A stretch of 19,456 nt of DNA from Halobacteriales archaeon (GCA_018609935.1 JAHENH010000077.1:1-19456), one strand, 5' to 3'; counted from the stretch's first letter, positions 1-7,419 are shown. Notes: generated by a model not told the origin, from the sequence alone. Numbers and translations are program-made.

Positions 1-418
1 CACCCAACTTAAAATACTCCACAGGAAAACCCTCACCACCAAAAAAACCCCCAACCCTATCCAACCTATCAGCAACACCACCAAAATCCCTAACCTCATA
101 AGACAAATTTTTGAGCTCTATTTCATGGAATCTATTCATTTCACGAATAACCTGTTCAGTATCTTTCTTCTGTGGTTTTTCTGCTGTATCAGGGAATTCA
201 TCATTTCTTTTCGAACCTAACCACAAAGTCAATAAAACATTTGTTTCAGAAAGTTTTTGAGTTAAATTATAAGTCGAACTAGATTCAGCTTTAATATTTA
301 TTTTGTATGAATTTGGTACTACATTATATCGTTCTTTATAAAGCTGTATTTCAGAGTTAACACTATCTCTAGCTTCCTCCAATCCGTTAACCTCAACATC
401 AAAAGGGCTTACAACCAT
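1..418 (-). CDS. hypothetical protein, C-terminus cut by window edge
   Basis: An open frame of 139 codons starts at the ATG complementary to 416-418 and runs off the left edge without a stop. The protein begins MVVSPFDVEVNGLEEARDSV and is mixed charged and helical-looking, with no membrane segment or signal peptide. I do not recognise the family. After about residue 103 (following the motif YEVRDFG) codon use changes sharply: nearly all third positions become T or G and the protein becomes rich in Gly, Phe and Val (motifs GGVADRLDRVGG and FFGGEG). Before that point third positions are mixed. The change could mark a low-complexity tail, a fusion or a recombination joint. A TATA-like stretch lies on the minus strand at 429-438, too close for a leaderless start at 418, so the start is uncertain. 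Reality of the gene rests on the long stop-free frame in AT-rich DNA. Confidence 0.65.
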   Translation of the reverse strand, partial: MVVSPFDVEVNGLEEARDSVNSEIQLYKERYNVVPNSYKINIKAESSSTYNLTQKLSETNVLLTLWLGSKRNDEFPDTAEKPQKKDTEQVIREMNRFHEIELKNLSYEVRDFGGVADRLDRVGGFFGGEGFPVEYFKLG

Positions 419-703
419 TATCTATAGTTAAATATACCATGTTTCTGTTCTTACTATTTAGTCTTTAATCCTTCTATTATTTTTCCCTATAAAAATGATA
501 ACATAATATTATAACTAAAATTGTTAGATCATATCTATTTTTGAAGATATTAATAAAAATATTTACCAACATAGTCCTGTATTATACGATATCCAAATAT
601 ATAACTCTAAAAAACTGATATTTATATTTTTATTCTTAAAAAAATAAACTAAATAAAGTTATCACCAATAAATTATTAAAAACGAAAAACCTAAATTTGT
701 ATT

Positions 704-1141
704 ATGTATAAAAGTTCCATAGAAAAAAAACCTACAAACCCAACAAAAAAATTAAATATCTACACAAACAGCATCACATGGAACAATCCAAAAAAAGCAG
801 CTTATGCATATATATGTACTAAAAATGGTGAAATATTCCATAAAAAATCCAGAACTATTGGACAAACCACAAAAAACAGAGCAGAATATAAAGCAATAAT
901 TTTAGCCCTCAAAAATACAGAAATAAATAAAAAAACAACTATGTATTCAAACAATGAATTTATAATTAAACAAATAAGGAGACAAAAAATAACCCACCCA
1001 TACCTTAAACCACTACATAATAAAGTACAAAACATAAAACAAAAAAACAAAGAAATAAAATTCGAATATTTAAATAAAGAAAACAAATATATACAAAAAA
1101 CAAAAAGATTACTAAAAAATACAATTAAACAAAAAAACTAA
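704..1141 (+). CDS. RNase HI-like protein, catalytically degenerate
   Basis: 145 residues, about the usual length of a prokaryotic/archaeal RNase HI domain. The fold signature is readable: a first strand around IYTN (19-22), the NRAEYKAIILAL helix (58-69), a strand with YSNNEFIIKQI (81-91), and the LKPLHNKV segment (101-108) typical of archaeal-type RNase HI. RNase HI cuts the RNA strand of RNA-DNA hybrids using four metal-binding acids. Only the helix glutamate (E61) is kept. The first-strand Asp is Asn (N22), the SDSE Asp is Asn (N83), and no Asp is seen in the C-terminal segment near 127-136 (KENKYIQKTKRLL). Glycines expected near the first strand are Asn or Lys. Most losses fit G-to-A changes, and the whole gene is G-poor and Lys/Asn-rich. 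It is either a pseudoenzyme or an early pseudogene whose frame is still open. A TATA-like AAATTATTAAAAA at 670-682 supports the ATG at 704. Confidence 0.65.
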   Translation: MYKSSIEKKPTNPTKKLNIYTNSITWNNPKKAAYAYICTKNGEIFHKKSRTIGQTTKNRAEYKAIILALKNTEINKKTTMYSNNEFIIKQIRRQKITHPYLKPLHNKVQNIKQKNKEIKFEYLNKENKYIQKTKRLLKNTIKQKN

Positions 1142-1256
1142 AACACTAATAGATATTTACAAATAAAAAAGACGCTTATCACCCCCCCATATTGAATAAC
1201 TCCAACCTAGACGTTAACATATCAGTCAATAAACAACACCACTACTTCTACGATAA

Positions 1257-1517
1257 GTGTCTAACCCATTAATGAACAAACTAGACAACTCCATAAACCC
1301 ACAAAGATTAAAAAAGATACAGATATATCATAGAAAAATGGTAAAAAAACTAGAACCATCTGAAATAGAAGAAATAAAAGAGAAAACAGACCAAATAATA
1401 AAATTTGCTCAAGCTCTAGAACCAGAAAGCGCAGATGAAGCCAAGGTATTATCACAGATCCAAGTAAATGCAACAGAAATCAAAAAAACAGTGGATCAAA
1501 AACAACTTGATCAATAA
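1257..1517 (+). CDS. small helical hypothetical protein
   Basis: 86 codons from a GTG at 1257; an in-frame ATG at 1272 would give 81 residues and is a possible alternative. A weak AT-rich element around 1228-1236 lies about 26 nt before the GTG. The protein is charged and predicted helical, with a heptad-like stretch from about residue 32 to 84 (KLEPSEIEEIKEKTDQII, then KVLSQIQVNATEIKKTVD), so it may form a coiled coil. There are no cysteines, membrane segments or enzyme motifs. I do not recognise the family. Like its upstream neighbour it has an A/C-rich, G-poor coding strand. It stands alone: 115 bp after the RNase H-like gene, and about 160 bp before a strong hairpin. Confidence 0.5.
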   Translation: MSNPLMNKLDNSINPQRLKKIQIYHRKMVKKLEPSEIEEIKEKTDQIIKFAQALEPESADEAKVLSQIQVNATEIKKTVDQKQLDQ

Positions 1518-1677
1518 AAATTATCAGCCAAAAATATTATTCTAATAGATATTAATTAATTAAATTTTATATCCCTAATAAATAACCAAACAGTATATAT
1601 GGACACAATAAACAACTTCTGAGTCAGCCCCAAAGATACCTTAACTATTTCTAGATATAGATTAAATACTTTTTTCT

Positions 1678-1718
1678 AGAGAACCGGCAAAGTTTGCCGG
1701 TATAAGAATTCTCTTTTT
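1678..1718 (+). terminator. strong hairpin followed by T run, putative terminator
   Basis: ACCGGCAAA (1683-1691) and TTTGCCGGT (1693-1701) form a perfect inverted repeat around a single G, with enough G+C to stand out here. An outer pair, AGAGAA (1678-1683) with TTCTCT (1709-1714), can extend it. TTTT follows at 1715-1718. It sits between two plus-strand genes, so termination of upstream transcripts is the simplest reading; a mobile-element end is an alternative. T-run termination is known in archaea, and the hairpin part of the call is inference. Confidence 0.45.
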
Positions 1719-1751
1719 AAAAAACCCATTTATCTATATATAGAAGATAAG

Positions 1752-2006
1752 ATGTCTACAAAAAATATGGAGATAAAGACAAAAGAACCTAAAAAAGAAC
1801 ATATAGAATCCAAGCTAATTGATGATGGACAAGTAGCATGTATTTCTGTCTCTAACAGCTCACTCCAATACCTAGAATACCACAAACCAGAAAATATAGG
1901 TAGAACCACAAAGAGAAATTTCGAAGTCAAAAGCCTAACTAAAAGAGAAGCTGAAAAAAGACAATATAAACCCTGTAAATACTGTTTTCCAGAACAACAA
2001 AAATAA
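1752..2006 (+). CDS. small protein with C-terminal CxxC motif
   Basis: 84 codons from ATG 1752. An in-frame ATG at 1767 may be the true start: TATATATA at 1735-1742 predicts initiation near 1764, while the TTTTTAAA at 1715-1722 would suit 1752. The N-terminal third is Lys/Glu-rich. The C-terminal part has YLEYHKPENIG, then a basic helix (SLTKREAEKRQ) and a final YKPCKYCFP. This layout recalls small archaeal zinc-binding domains in which His and Cys near a YH motif pair with a later CxxC. Here the Cys expected a few residues after the His is missing, so metal binding may be incomplete or use C30. The function is unknown. No neighbour suggests a role. Confidence 0.6.
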   Translation: MSTKNMEIKTKEPKKEHIESKLIDDGQVACISVSNSSLQYLEYHKPENIGRTTKRNFEVKSLTKREAEKRQYKPCKYCFPEQQK

Positions 2007-2224
2007 TATCTATTTTTTCTTCTAATTCTAAAAAAACTTTATATTAAGATAAAAAAGAGATAAGAATTCCTAACTAAATTTATCCCATTTTAGGTTTATA
2101 AGAAACATTATAGTTTTATAAGAAATTGAATAAAATATAGCTTAAATATGAATATATGAACTTTGATCAATATATTTTAGATATAGAATTTATATCTGAA
2201 AGAACCTATAGAGTTATCGGGCAT

Positions 2225-2699
2225 ATATAGTATATAAGGGGACAAGCAGAATAAGTAAGCTCTAGGACATTTGATCCCATACCACACCCGAAGATTTAGG
2301 AATCTTTTTTCGATGATTTCAATATACATCCTCCATGTTGCTAGACGGGTTTCCCCCTATGTTAGAGTGTCTTGTGGATGTGTCAATCCAGCACTCCAAC
2401 ATTTCATTAACCTAAGCCTTTCTGAGGTTTCTCCCCCAAAGAGTAGCATACAATGTAGTTTTTACCACACAACACACTATATACACCACATTAAATTTTT
2501 GATATAATGCGAAAACACGGTAGGTTTAGACTGTTCGTAGGCTAGAATTGTTGTCGCTTGACTCCACCTAAACACGGAGATATCCACTTAACTATGCATC
2601 AACTCTGTACGGAACAAAATGACTCTATAATAATGGAGTTCTTGAAACAGATAGAGATTCGAAAACGAAAAATTCTCTCCTAAGGGACAGATAGTTCAC
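2225..2699 (+). other. G+C-elevated non-coding island, candidate structured RNA or decayed mobile element
   Basis: This stretch has about 40% G+C (one 60-base line reaches 50%) against roughly 25-30% in its flanks. A clean TATATAA at 2231-2237 would start a plus-strand transcript near 2258-2262. Hairpins lie inside it: AAGATT/AATCTT with TAGG loop at 2291-2306 followed by T's; ACTCTAT/ATGGAGT (one G-U pair) at 2622-2639; AGAGA/TCTCT at 2653-2678. No frame resembles a protein. I compared it by eye with RNase P RNA and SRP RNA and did not find their conserved cores. It ends in TAGTTCAC at 2692-2699, similar to the right ends of archaeal IS200/IS605-type elements and to the TAGTTC next to the tnpB remnant at 8.8 kb. 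Thus it may be an RNA gene or a degenerate element; I cannot decide. Confidence 0.4.
2231..2237 (+). promoter_or_regulatory. TATA box in front of the non-coding island
   Basis: TATATAA followed by GGGG lies about 26 nt before the onset of the G+C-elevated island. No convincing coding frame follows, so it would drive an untranslated RNA. Confidence 0.45.
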
Positions 2700-3061
2700 T
2701 ACTCAGACTTAATTATTGCATCATCTTTTACATTAGGTGCCCCTATAGCAAGAACTATAGATTTTTCTAAAGCTCTAATCTTTCTCCATGAATCAGGAGA
2801 TACAACTACGAAATCATCTTTTGCAAGCTCCAATAAATCATCATCTACCTCTATTTCAATCTTACCATCAATTATATAGTATAATTCTTCTTGTTTTTCT
2901 TGTTTATGTAAATTGTTAGAATCTCCTTTTTCATATATCCAAACAGAGGGCCGCATATTTTCAGTCTTTAATTCATAACCTATAGCTTTTAATTTAGGAT
3001 TAACACCATCAACATCAATATCTCGACTTTCAACACTATCTAAACTTATTTTCGAATACAT
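2699..3061 (-). CDS. cupin domain protein
   Basis: 120 residues, the size of a single-domain cupin (a small beta-barrel, often metal-binding). Cupin motif 1 is seen around residues 52-72: H52, then KQEKQEELYYIIDG and KIEIEVD, with the conserved Gly at 66. Motif 2 lies around LAKDDFVVVSPDSWR (79-93). In metal-binding cupins, His-X-His and Glu in motif 1 and a His in motif 2 hold the metal. Here only one motif-1 His and Glu are present, and the motif-2 His position reads Ser-Trp-Arg, so a catalytic metal site is doubtful. A TATA-like element at 3081-3092, 25 nt upstream, supports the start. It is divergent from the AI-2E-type permease gene, 108 bp away. Substrate unknown. Confidence 0.8.
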   Translation of the reverse strand: MYSKISLDSVESRDIDVDGVNPKLKAIGYELKTENMRPSVWIYEKGDSNNLHKQEKQEELYYIIDGKIEIEVDDDLLELAKDDFVVVSPDSWRKIRALEKSIVLAIGAPNVKDDAIIKSE

Positions 3062-3080
3062 ATAATATAATAATATTTTT

Positions 3081-3092
3081 TATTATATTAAA
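3081..3092 (-). promoter_or_regulatory. TATA box of the cupin gene
   Basis: TTTAATATAATA on the minus strand is centred about 25 nt from the start codon at 3061, as expected for a leaderless archaeal transcript. Confidence 0.5.
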
Positions 3093-3141
3093 CCCACAAA
3101 AGATAATAGTTTAAGACATACTCTGGAAAACTCATTAGTTA

Positions 3142-3155
3142 TTTTAATTTATATT
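3142..3155 (+). promoter_or_regulatory. TATA box of the AI-2E-type permease gene
   Basis: TTTTAATTTATATT lies 15-28 nt before the ATG at 3170 and fixes that ATG as the likely start of a leaderless mRNA. Confidence 0.5.
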
Positions 3156-3169
3156 GTTTTGTTTCTTTT

Positions 3170-4198
3170 ATGGTTGAAAAAGATTTGAGTTTTCAAGCAT
3201 ATTTCTTTTTATTCATACTAGTTTTTTTTGGAATTATTAGTTTTTTACTTATTGTTCCCTATCTTTATTATATAATTGGAGGAGTACTGTTAGTTTATCT
3301 TTCCTATCCCTTATACGAAAAAATAAATAAAATCACTGGTTTTGAAACTTTATCTTCTATATTAGTTATAGTAGTTTTAATTATTGTTGCAGTTACACCT
3401 ACAATATATCTTACACAAGAAGTTATATCACAGGGTAATCAAGTATTAGAATCTATAGGTAAAGGAACAGTCACAATACTAGATACAGATTTTATCGAAA
3501 ATATTATCTACCAGATAACTGGAGATACAATAAATATTGAATCAATAATTGAAAATGCTTTTTCTCAGGCTGGAAACATACTGTCTTCAGAACTTCCAGT
3601 AATTCTAGTTACTTTTATAGATATAGTTATAGGTTTATTTATAACAGCTGTCACAATGTATTATCTATTTAAAGACGGGGAGAACCTCTTTCTTTATTTA
3701 AAGGACATTATACCACTAAAAAAAGATATAGTTGAAAGACTAATCAAAGAAATAGATAAAATGTCTGAAGCTATATTACTAGGCCATTTTCTGACAGCTG
3801 TTATTCAAGGAGTTATAGCAGGCCTAGGTTTATGGATAGTTGGAATTTCAAACGTGTTATTTTGGACTTCAATAATGATCGTACTAGCAATTATACCAAT
3901 AGTCGGAAGTTTCTTAGTCTGGGGTCCAGCAGGATTATATATTATATTCATACAATCTGACCCTCTACCCGGAATTGGATTATTGATATACGGAAGTATA
4001 GTAGTAGGGCTAAGTGACAACTTCATAAGAGCGTATTTTGTTGGTCATAGAGGAGATATACATCCGCTAATTGTAATAATAGGGGTTATAGGAGGGGTTC
4101 CACTATTTGGAGTTCTAGGAGTTATTTTAGGACCTCTACTTTTAGGATTTTTTACATCATTACTAAGAGTTTATAGAGAAGATTTTTCTAAAAATTAA
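3170..4198 (+). CDS. AI-2E transporter family (UPF0118/DUF20) membrane protein
   Basis: 342 residues, the usual family length. The topology fits: paired hydrophobic segments at about 9-45 and 60-84, an extracytoplasmic-type soluble stretch (about 85-140), a helix at 143-168, then the signature C-terminal half. That half has GHFLTAVIQGVIAGLGLWI, then IIPIVGSFLVWGPAGLY, then GLSDNFIRAYFVGHRGDIHP and a Gly-rich end (GVIGGVPLFGVLGVILGPL). Family members are permeases; some export autoinducer-2, others have been linked to Na+/H+ exchange, and most archaeal members have no proven substrate. The substrate here is therefore unknown. The gene stands alone with its own promoter and is divergent from the cupin gene. 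It is intact, and its frame shows no odd features. Confidence 0.9.
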   Translation: MVEKDLSFQAYFFLFILVFFGIISFLLIVPYLYYIIGGVLLVYLSYPLYEKINKITGFETLSSILVIVVLIIVAVTPTIYLTQEVISQGNQVLESIGKGTVTILDTDFIENIIYQITGDTINIESIIENAFSQAGNILSSELPVILVTFIDIVIGLFITAVTMYYLFKDGENLFLYLKDIIPLKKDIVERLIKEIDKMSEAILLGHFLTAVIQGVIAGLGLWIVGISNVLFWTSIMIVLAIIPIVGSFLVWGPAGLYIIFIQSDPLPGIGLLIYGSIVVGLSDNFIRAYFVGHRGDIHPLIVIIGVIGGVPLFGVLGVILGPLLLGFFTSLLRVYREDFSKN

Positions 4199-4422
4199 CT
4201 AAAGTATATCTTAAACATATAATTAGAAGAACCAAAGATATATTTTTATATATGAAAATAACATATGATTAAAATCTATAGTTGACCATGATAATACTTA
4301 ATAGAAAAAATAAATTTTGTATTTTTTGATTTTATACTTATATACTAGATTAAAGTAATTTATCTATTCTCTGTCTGACGACTAAGAGTAAAAAATAAAT
4401 ACTATCAAATATATGGACTTAT

Positions 4423-4689
4423 GTGCAAAAAGTAAAAGGCTGGAACAAATTCACAACAAAATTTAATATTAAAAAATTAATTGAAGAAAAAGAAATTAAC
4501 CACCCAGAAAAATATGGTTTTAAGAACCTAAGAGATATGAAAAAGTTTGTTCAAGGAAGAGGAGAATACGACGATAAACTTAGCTTTAAACCATCTTCAT
4601 ATTACGACAGCAAAAAACAGAACCCAGACAAACCAAGAAACCTAAATTGGGAAAAAATAAGAAAGAAATACAATCTAGAAAAACTTTAA
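4423..4689 (+). CDS. small basic hypothetical protein
   Basis: 88 codons starting at GTG 4423. The ATG two bases upstream (4421) is in another frame and stops at once. AAATAAATAC at 4393-4402 is centred 26 nt before the GTG, which supports that start. The protein is basic and rich in Lys, Asn, Tyr and aromatic residues, with phrases such as YGFKNLRDMKKFVQGRGEYD (31-50) and a tail NWEKIRKKYNLEKL. There are no Cys, signal or membrane segments. A nucleic-acid-binding role would suit its charge, but nothing shows it. I do not recognise the family. Confidence 0.55.
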   Translation: MQKVKGWNKFTTKFNIKKLIEEKEINHPEKYGFKNLRDMKKFVQGRGEYDDKLSFKPSSYYDSKKQNPDKPRNLNWEKIRKKYNLEKL

Positions 4690-4968
4690 ATACACAACAA
4701 AATATATATAACGTATAAACAATTATACCGCTGATAACTAAATAATTTAATATTTATAACTTAAAAATAGTTATTACTTATATATCTATTATAAATATAT
4801 AAGAAATTAGAAGTAAACTCTATATCACTAATAAGAATACAAGGGAATATCTTATATTTATCATATCATTATCCACCAAAAATATAAAAAATCTAAAAAA
4901 TATATTTTTAAAATATAATAACGTATTAGACCAAAGTATTAATCTATATGTCTTGTTAACCTATTTGA
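4690..4968. other. AT-rich intergenic region, no gene seen
   Basis: A very AT-rich 279 bp between the 3' ends of two convergent genes. Both strands are full of stops and there is no G+C-rich structure. Confidence 0.6.
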
Positions 4969-5619
4969 TTAATTTTTTTCTAAAGATTCTAGTATAGTTT
5001 TATCCCTCTTTTCTGATGTCATACCAGTAGTTAGTATCATCTTTATACCTTCTTCAACTGATATATCTACATCTTCTACATTTGATTCTTTCTGGATTGA
5101 TAAAAAGCCAGCAGTTGGATTAGGACTCATAGGTACAAAGACATTATAGACTTTTTCATCATATTTTTCCTGTATAGATCTATGTGCATCTCCAGTTACA
5201 AATCCAATCATATCAGAATCAGTATTAGGCCAGTCTACTAAGATTACTCTATCGTATTTTTCCCCGCCTTCAATCATAGTATTTGAAACCTCTCTAACAC
5301 TTGAATAAACCATTTTAACTATAGGTGTCTTTGACATAAGCTCCTCAAAGATTTTGAAAACTTTGTCCCCAATACCTTTCTTTATTATATAACCAAACAA
5401 TGTTATAATTCCAAACAATATCAATATAGTTATAATATCAGCTATTATATCTATACCACCTACAAACTCTGATAGTCCAAAAATACTAATTAGAGGCTGG
5501 ATAAATCCTACAATATTGTCAAACACAAATCCTAAAACAATAACTGTAATAATAAATGGAGTAATCAATATTAAACCAAATACGAAATTATTTTTTATTC
5601 CTTTTTTTATTCTCTGCAT
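4969..5619 (-). CDS. DUF502 family membrane protein
   Basis: 216 residues. Two transmembrane helices, about residues 12-32 and 56-82, are followed by a soluble C-terminal domain. The family hallmarks are visible: a segment SKTPIVKMVYSSVREVSNTM (90-109), a strand pair near RVILVDWPNTDSDMIGFVTG, and the conserved VFVPMSPNPTAGFLSI (about 160-175). DUF502 proteins are widespread in bacteria and archaea, including haloarchaea, and have no established biochemical role; a membrane-associated function is all that can be said. TTTTTATATC at 5641-5650, 26 nt upstream on the minus strand, supports the start. The gene is single and intact. Confidence 0.88.
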   Translation of the reverse strand: MQRIKKGIKNNFVFGLILITPFIITVIVLGFVFDNIVGFIQPLISIFGLSEFVGGIDIIADIITILILFGIITLFGYIIKKGIGDKVFKIFEELMSKTPIVKMVYSSVREVSNTMIEGGEKYDRVILVDWPNTDSDMIGFVTGDAHRSIQEKYDEKVYNVFVPMSPNPTAGFLSIQKESNVEDVDISVEEGIKMILTTGMTSEKRDKTILESLEKN

Positions 5620-5640
5620 AATTATATAATATCCGATCCA

Positions 5641-5650
5641 GATATAAAAA
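5641..5650 (-). promoter_or_regulatory. TATA box of the DUF502 gene
   Basis: TTTTTATATC on the minus strand is centred about 26 nt from the ATG at 5619, a leaderless spacing. Confidence 0.5.
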
Positions 5651-5873
5651 CAACAAAAAAATACTTACAAAAAAACAAAAATAGAAGGGAATAAATATAT
5701 TTTTAATTCTTTGTTAACAATCATAGTTTTCTATCCAAACAAAAGTATATTAAATTTATTTTTTAAAAAGAAATTAAATAATTTTAATTATTTAATAACA
5801 GTTTTTTGTTAAAAAATAAAAATAATATATAGATTAAACAACATTGACTTCACTAGTAAAAGAATGATTAACA

Positions 5874-6735
5874 ATGGACATAGTTGAGATTATAATTCGA
5901 ATATTTATTGGTATTTCACTTATATTAACTAATGAGTTTTTGTAGCAACCGAATTTGCTTTAACACGTGCCCTACAGTTCTCTAGCGACGAATCCATTGA
6001 AGACACACCTAAATTAAACCGAGCTTGGGATATGACCAACACTCGAGATATATCTAACTACTTGCCAAGTTGGTATTACAGCTTCTAGTATAGCTATTGG
6101 TATAGTTGCTGAACCTGCATTAGCAACTATTTTTGAGCTATTATTCAAAACCACAATACTCACCCCACTAAGAGCAGGCAGTATTCTAGCTTTTTTACTT
6201 ATAAATCTAGTACATCTAAACCATGGTGAACAGACACCAACGTATCTAGGTGTAGAAAAATCTAGAATGATATGTCGTTATGGAGCCACTCCATTATACC
6301 GGTTCAATAAACTTATCCCCACTATAATCAAACTAGGTGGCTAGATCGCAAAGAAAACTCTAAAAATATTTGGTATACAAATGACAGGTGCTTGGCTTGA
6401 CACAGAACAAAACGTTATTGAATCAAGAGCAGATATTAGAAACAAGCTTTGACCCATACTAAAAAAGATAACTTATCTGAAGAACGTTGAGACTAAGTTA
6501 TGAAAGCCCTAACTATAGGAGAGAAATCAACCTAGAGAAATAAATCAACTAGAGAAATAATGGTTCCAGCCAAAGATATAGTTTCATTATCAACTGAATC
6601 CACACTTGAAGCTGTTATGGGCGAACAGGATCCAATAGAAGAAAAAAGTCTTAGATCACTCGTCAGCTTCTACTTTTTGAAAGGAAGTAGAGCTTTACCA
6701 GTGAGTCTCTCTAATTTTTTATGGGGGTACTCCTA
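5874..6735 (+). pseudogene. decayed CNNM (DUF21)/CBS domain transporter-like gene
   Basis: Joining frames gives a clear CNNM-domain protein of the type annotated hemolysin-like or CorC/HlyC in haloarchaea: a start MDIVEIIIRIFIGISLILTN, then VATEFALTRALQFSSDESIE, YLTTCQVGITASSIAIGIVA, a stretch with NHGEQTPTYLGVEKSR, CRYGATPLYRFNKLIP, FGIQMTGAWLDTEQNVIESR, and MVPAKDIVSLSTESTLEAVM leading into the CBS region. Intact relatives are membrane proteins linked to divalent-cation transport and carry a CBS pair and a C-terminal CorC_HlyC domain; both are gone. Lesions include a frame change after NEFL (5940s), another at about 6050, a TGG-like codon turned TAG at 6342-6344, TGA at 6450-6452, TGA and TAA at 6488-6496, and a tandem duplication at 6525-6559. 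Past about 6640 the frame stays open to 6735 but is no longer family-like. It cannot make a working product. Confidence 0.85.
6525..6559 (+). repeat. 17/18-bp tandem duplication inside the CNNM pseudogene
   Basis: AATCAACCTAGAGAAATA (6525-6542) is followed directly by AATCAACTAGAGAAATA (6543-6559), identical but for one extra C. The second copy encodes the family-like STREIM phrase; the first brings in a TAG stop. It looks like a slippage lesion. Confidence 0.8.
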
Positions 6736-7182
6736 AGCAATGAAATTTGTCAGTTTTTCCTGACTTTAGGGTAAGACCAACGGTTTATCACTACAACACA
6801 TTATTTTTATCCTTGTCGTAGATCATGGAGACTATTTCCTTTACAACATGGTTACAGTTATTTTCCACATAAAGGACATCGTCTCTGTAAACAAAGAAAT
6901 ATTATTCTGTCCCATATAAACTCAAAATAGGAGAATTAACAATTAATTTTCTCACCACTGAAGCAAGGATTTTAATAGACCCTACAAAAAATCAATAATA
7001 AATACTAATGTTTTTAAATATATGTTAAAATTAATCTATAAAAATAATAGGTTAAACTTAAATATTTTCTTTATATATTTTATTGATGGTTATATCTCCA
7101 ATTTAATATTTTTCATTATCTAATAAAATAGATTTGTAAAAATACAAAAAATAAAAGGGTTCTATATAGAAGATATTCTATA
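6736..7182. other. 447 bp with no clear gene
   Basis: The part up to about 6960 has higher G+C than the rest and may hold more decayed coding sequence. A short minus-strand frame, stop at 6791-6793 and open to about 6907, reads YRDDVLYVENNCNHVVKEIV but has no start and no known match. Just before it, GCTTCTACTT (6665-6674) and AAGTAGAGC (6685-6693) can pair as a hairpin. From 6960 to 7182 it is plain AT-rich spacer, with an AAAATAAAAG promoter-like element at 7148-7157 serving the next gene. Confidence 0.5.
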
Positions 7183-7380
7183 ATGGAAGATAAAACTAAA
7201 AAGGAAGTACTATCTTTGATAGCAATATTTGCAGGATTGACTAATATATATCTTGGTGTTACCTCAAATAACCAATATCTACTATTTTCCATTGCAGGTG
7301 CATGGATAATACTAGGTATTTATATTAATCCGAAAACAAATAAGTTCATAGAAAACTATATAGAAAAATACCTAACATAA
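7183..7380 (+). CDS. small two-helix membrane protein
   Basis: 65 codons. A charged N-terminus (MEDKTKKEV) is followed by two hydrophobic segments, about residues 9-26 and 32-48, separated by a short polar turn (TSNNQY), then a charged tail ending NKFIENYIEKYLT. It should sit in the membrane as a helical hairpin. AAAATAAAAG at 7148-7157 lies about 30 nt before the ATG. No family is recognised and no partner gene is adjacent: a pseudogene lies upstream and a convergent lipoprotein gene downstream. Confidence 0.6.
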   Translation: MEDKTKKEVLSLIAIFAGLTNIYLGVTSNNQYLLFSIAGAWIILGIYINPKTNKFIENYIEKYLT

Positions 7381-7407
7381 TCCAAAAACAAACAAGTATT
7401 ACCTATA

Positions 7408-7419
7408 AATCTATAGATT
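7408..7419. repeat. 12-bp perfect palindrome
   Basis: AATCTATAGATT lies 28 bp after the small membrane protein's stop, and a partial copy (AAATCTAT) follows at once. It could be a 3'-end structure or a dimeric protein site; it may also be chance in AT-rich DNA. Confidence 0.3.

Noticed and set aside
802..1086. 94-codon hydrophobic ORF on the minus strand
   Set aside because: It is the antisense of the RNase H-like gene; its hydrophobicity is the mirror of Lys/Asn codons.
2271..2507. 78-codon plus-strand ORF in the G+C-elevated island
   Set aside because: Its composition (Ser, His, Tyr, Cys, Pro scattered) is not protein-like, it has no promoter at the right distance, and it resembles no family.
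2225..2699. RNase P RNA or SRP RNA
   Set aside because: The conserved core motifs of neither RNA could be placed on either strand.
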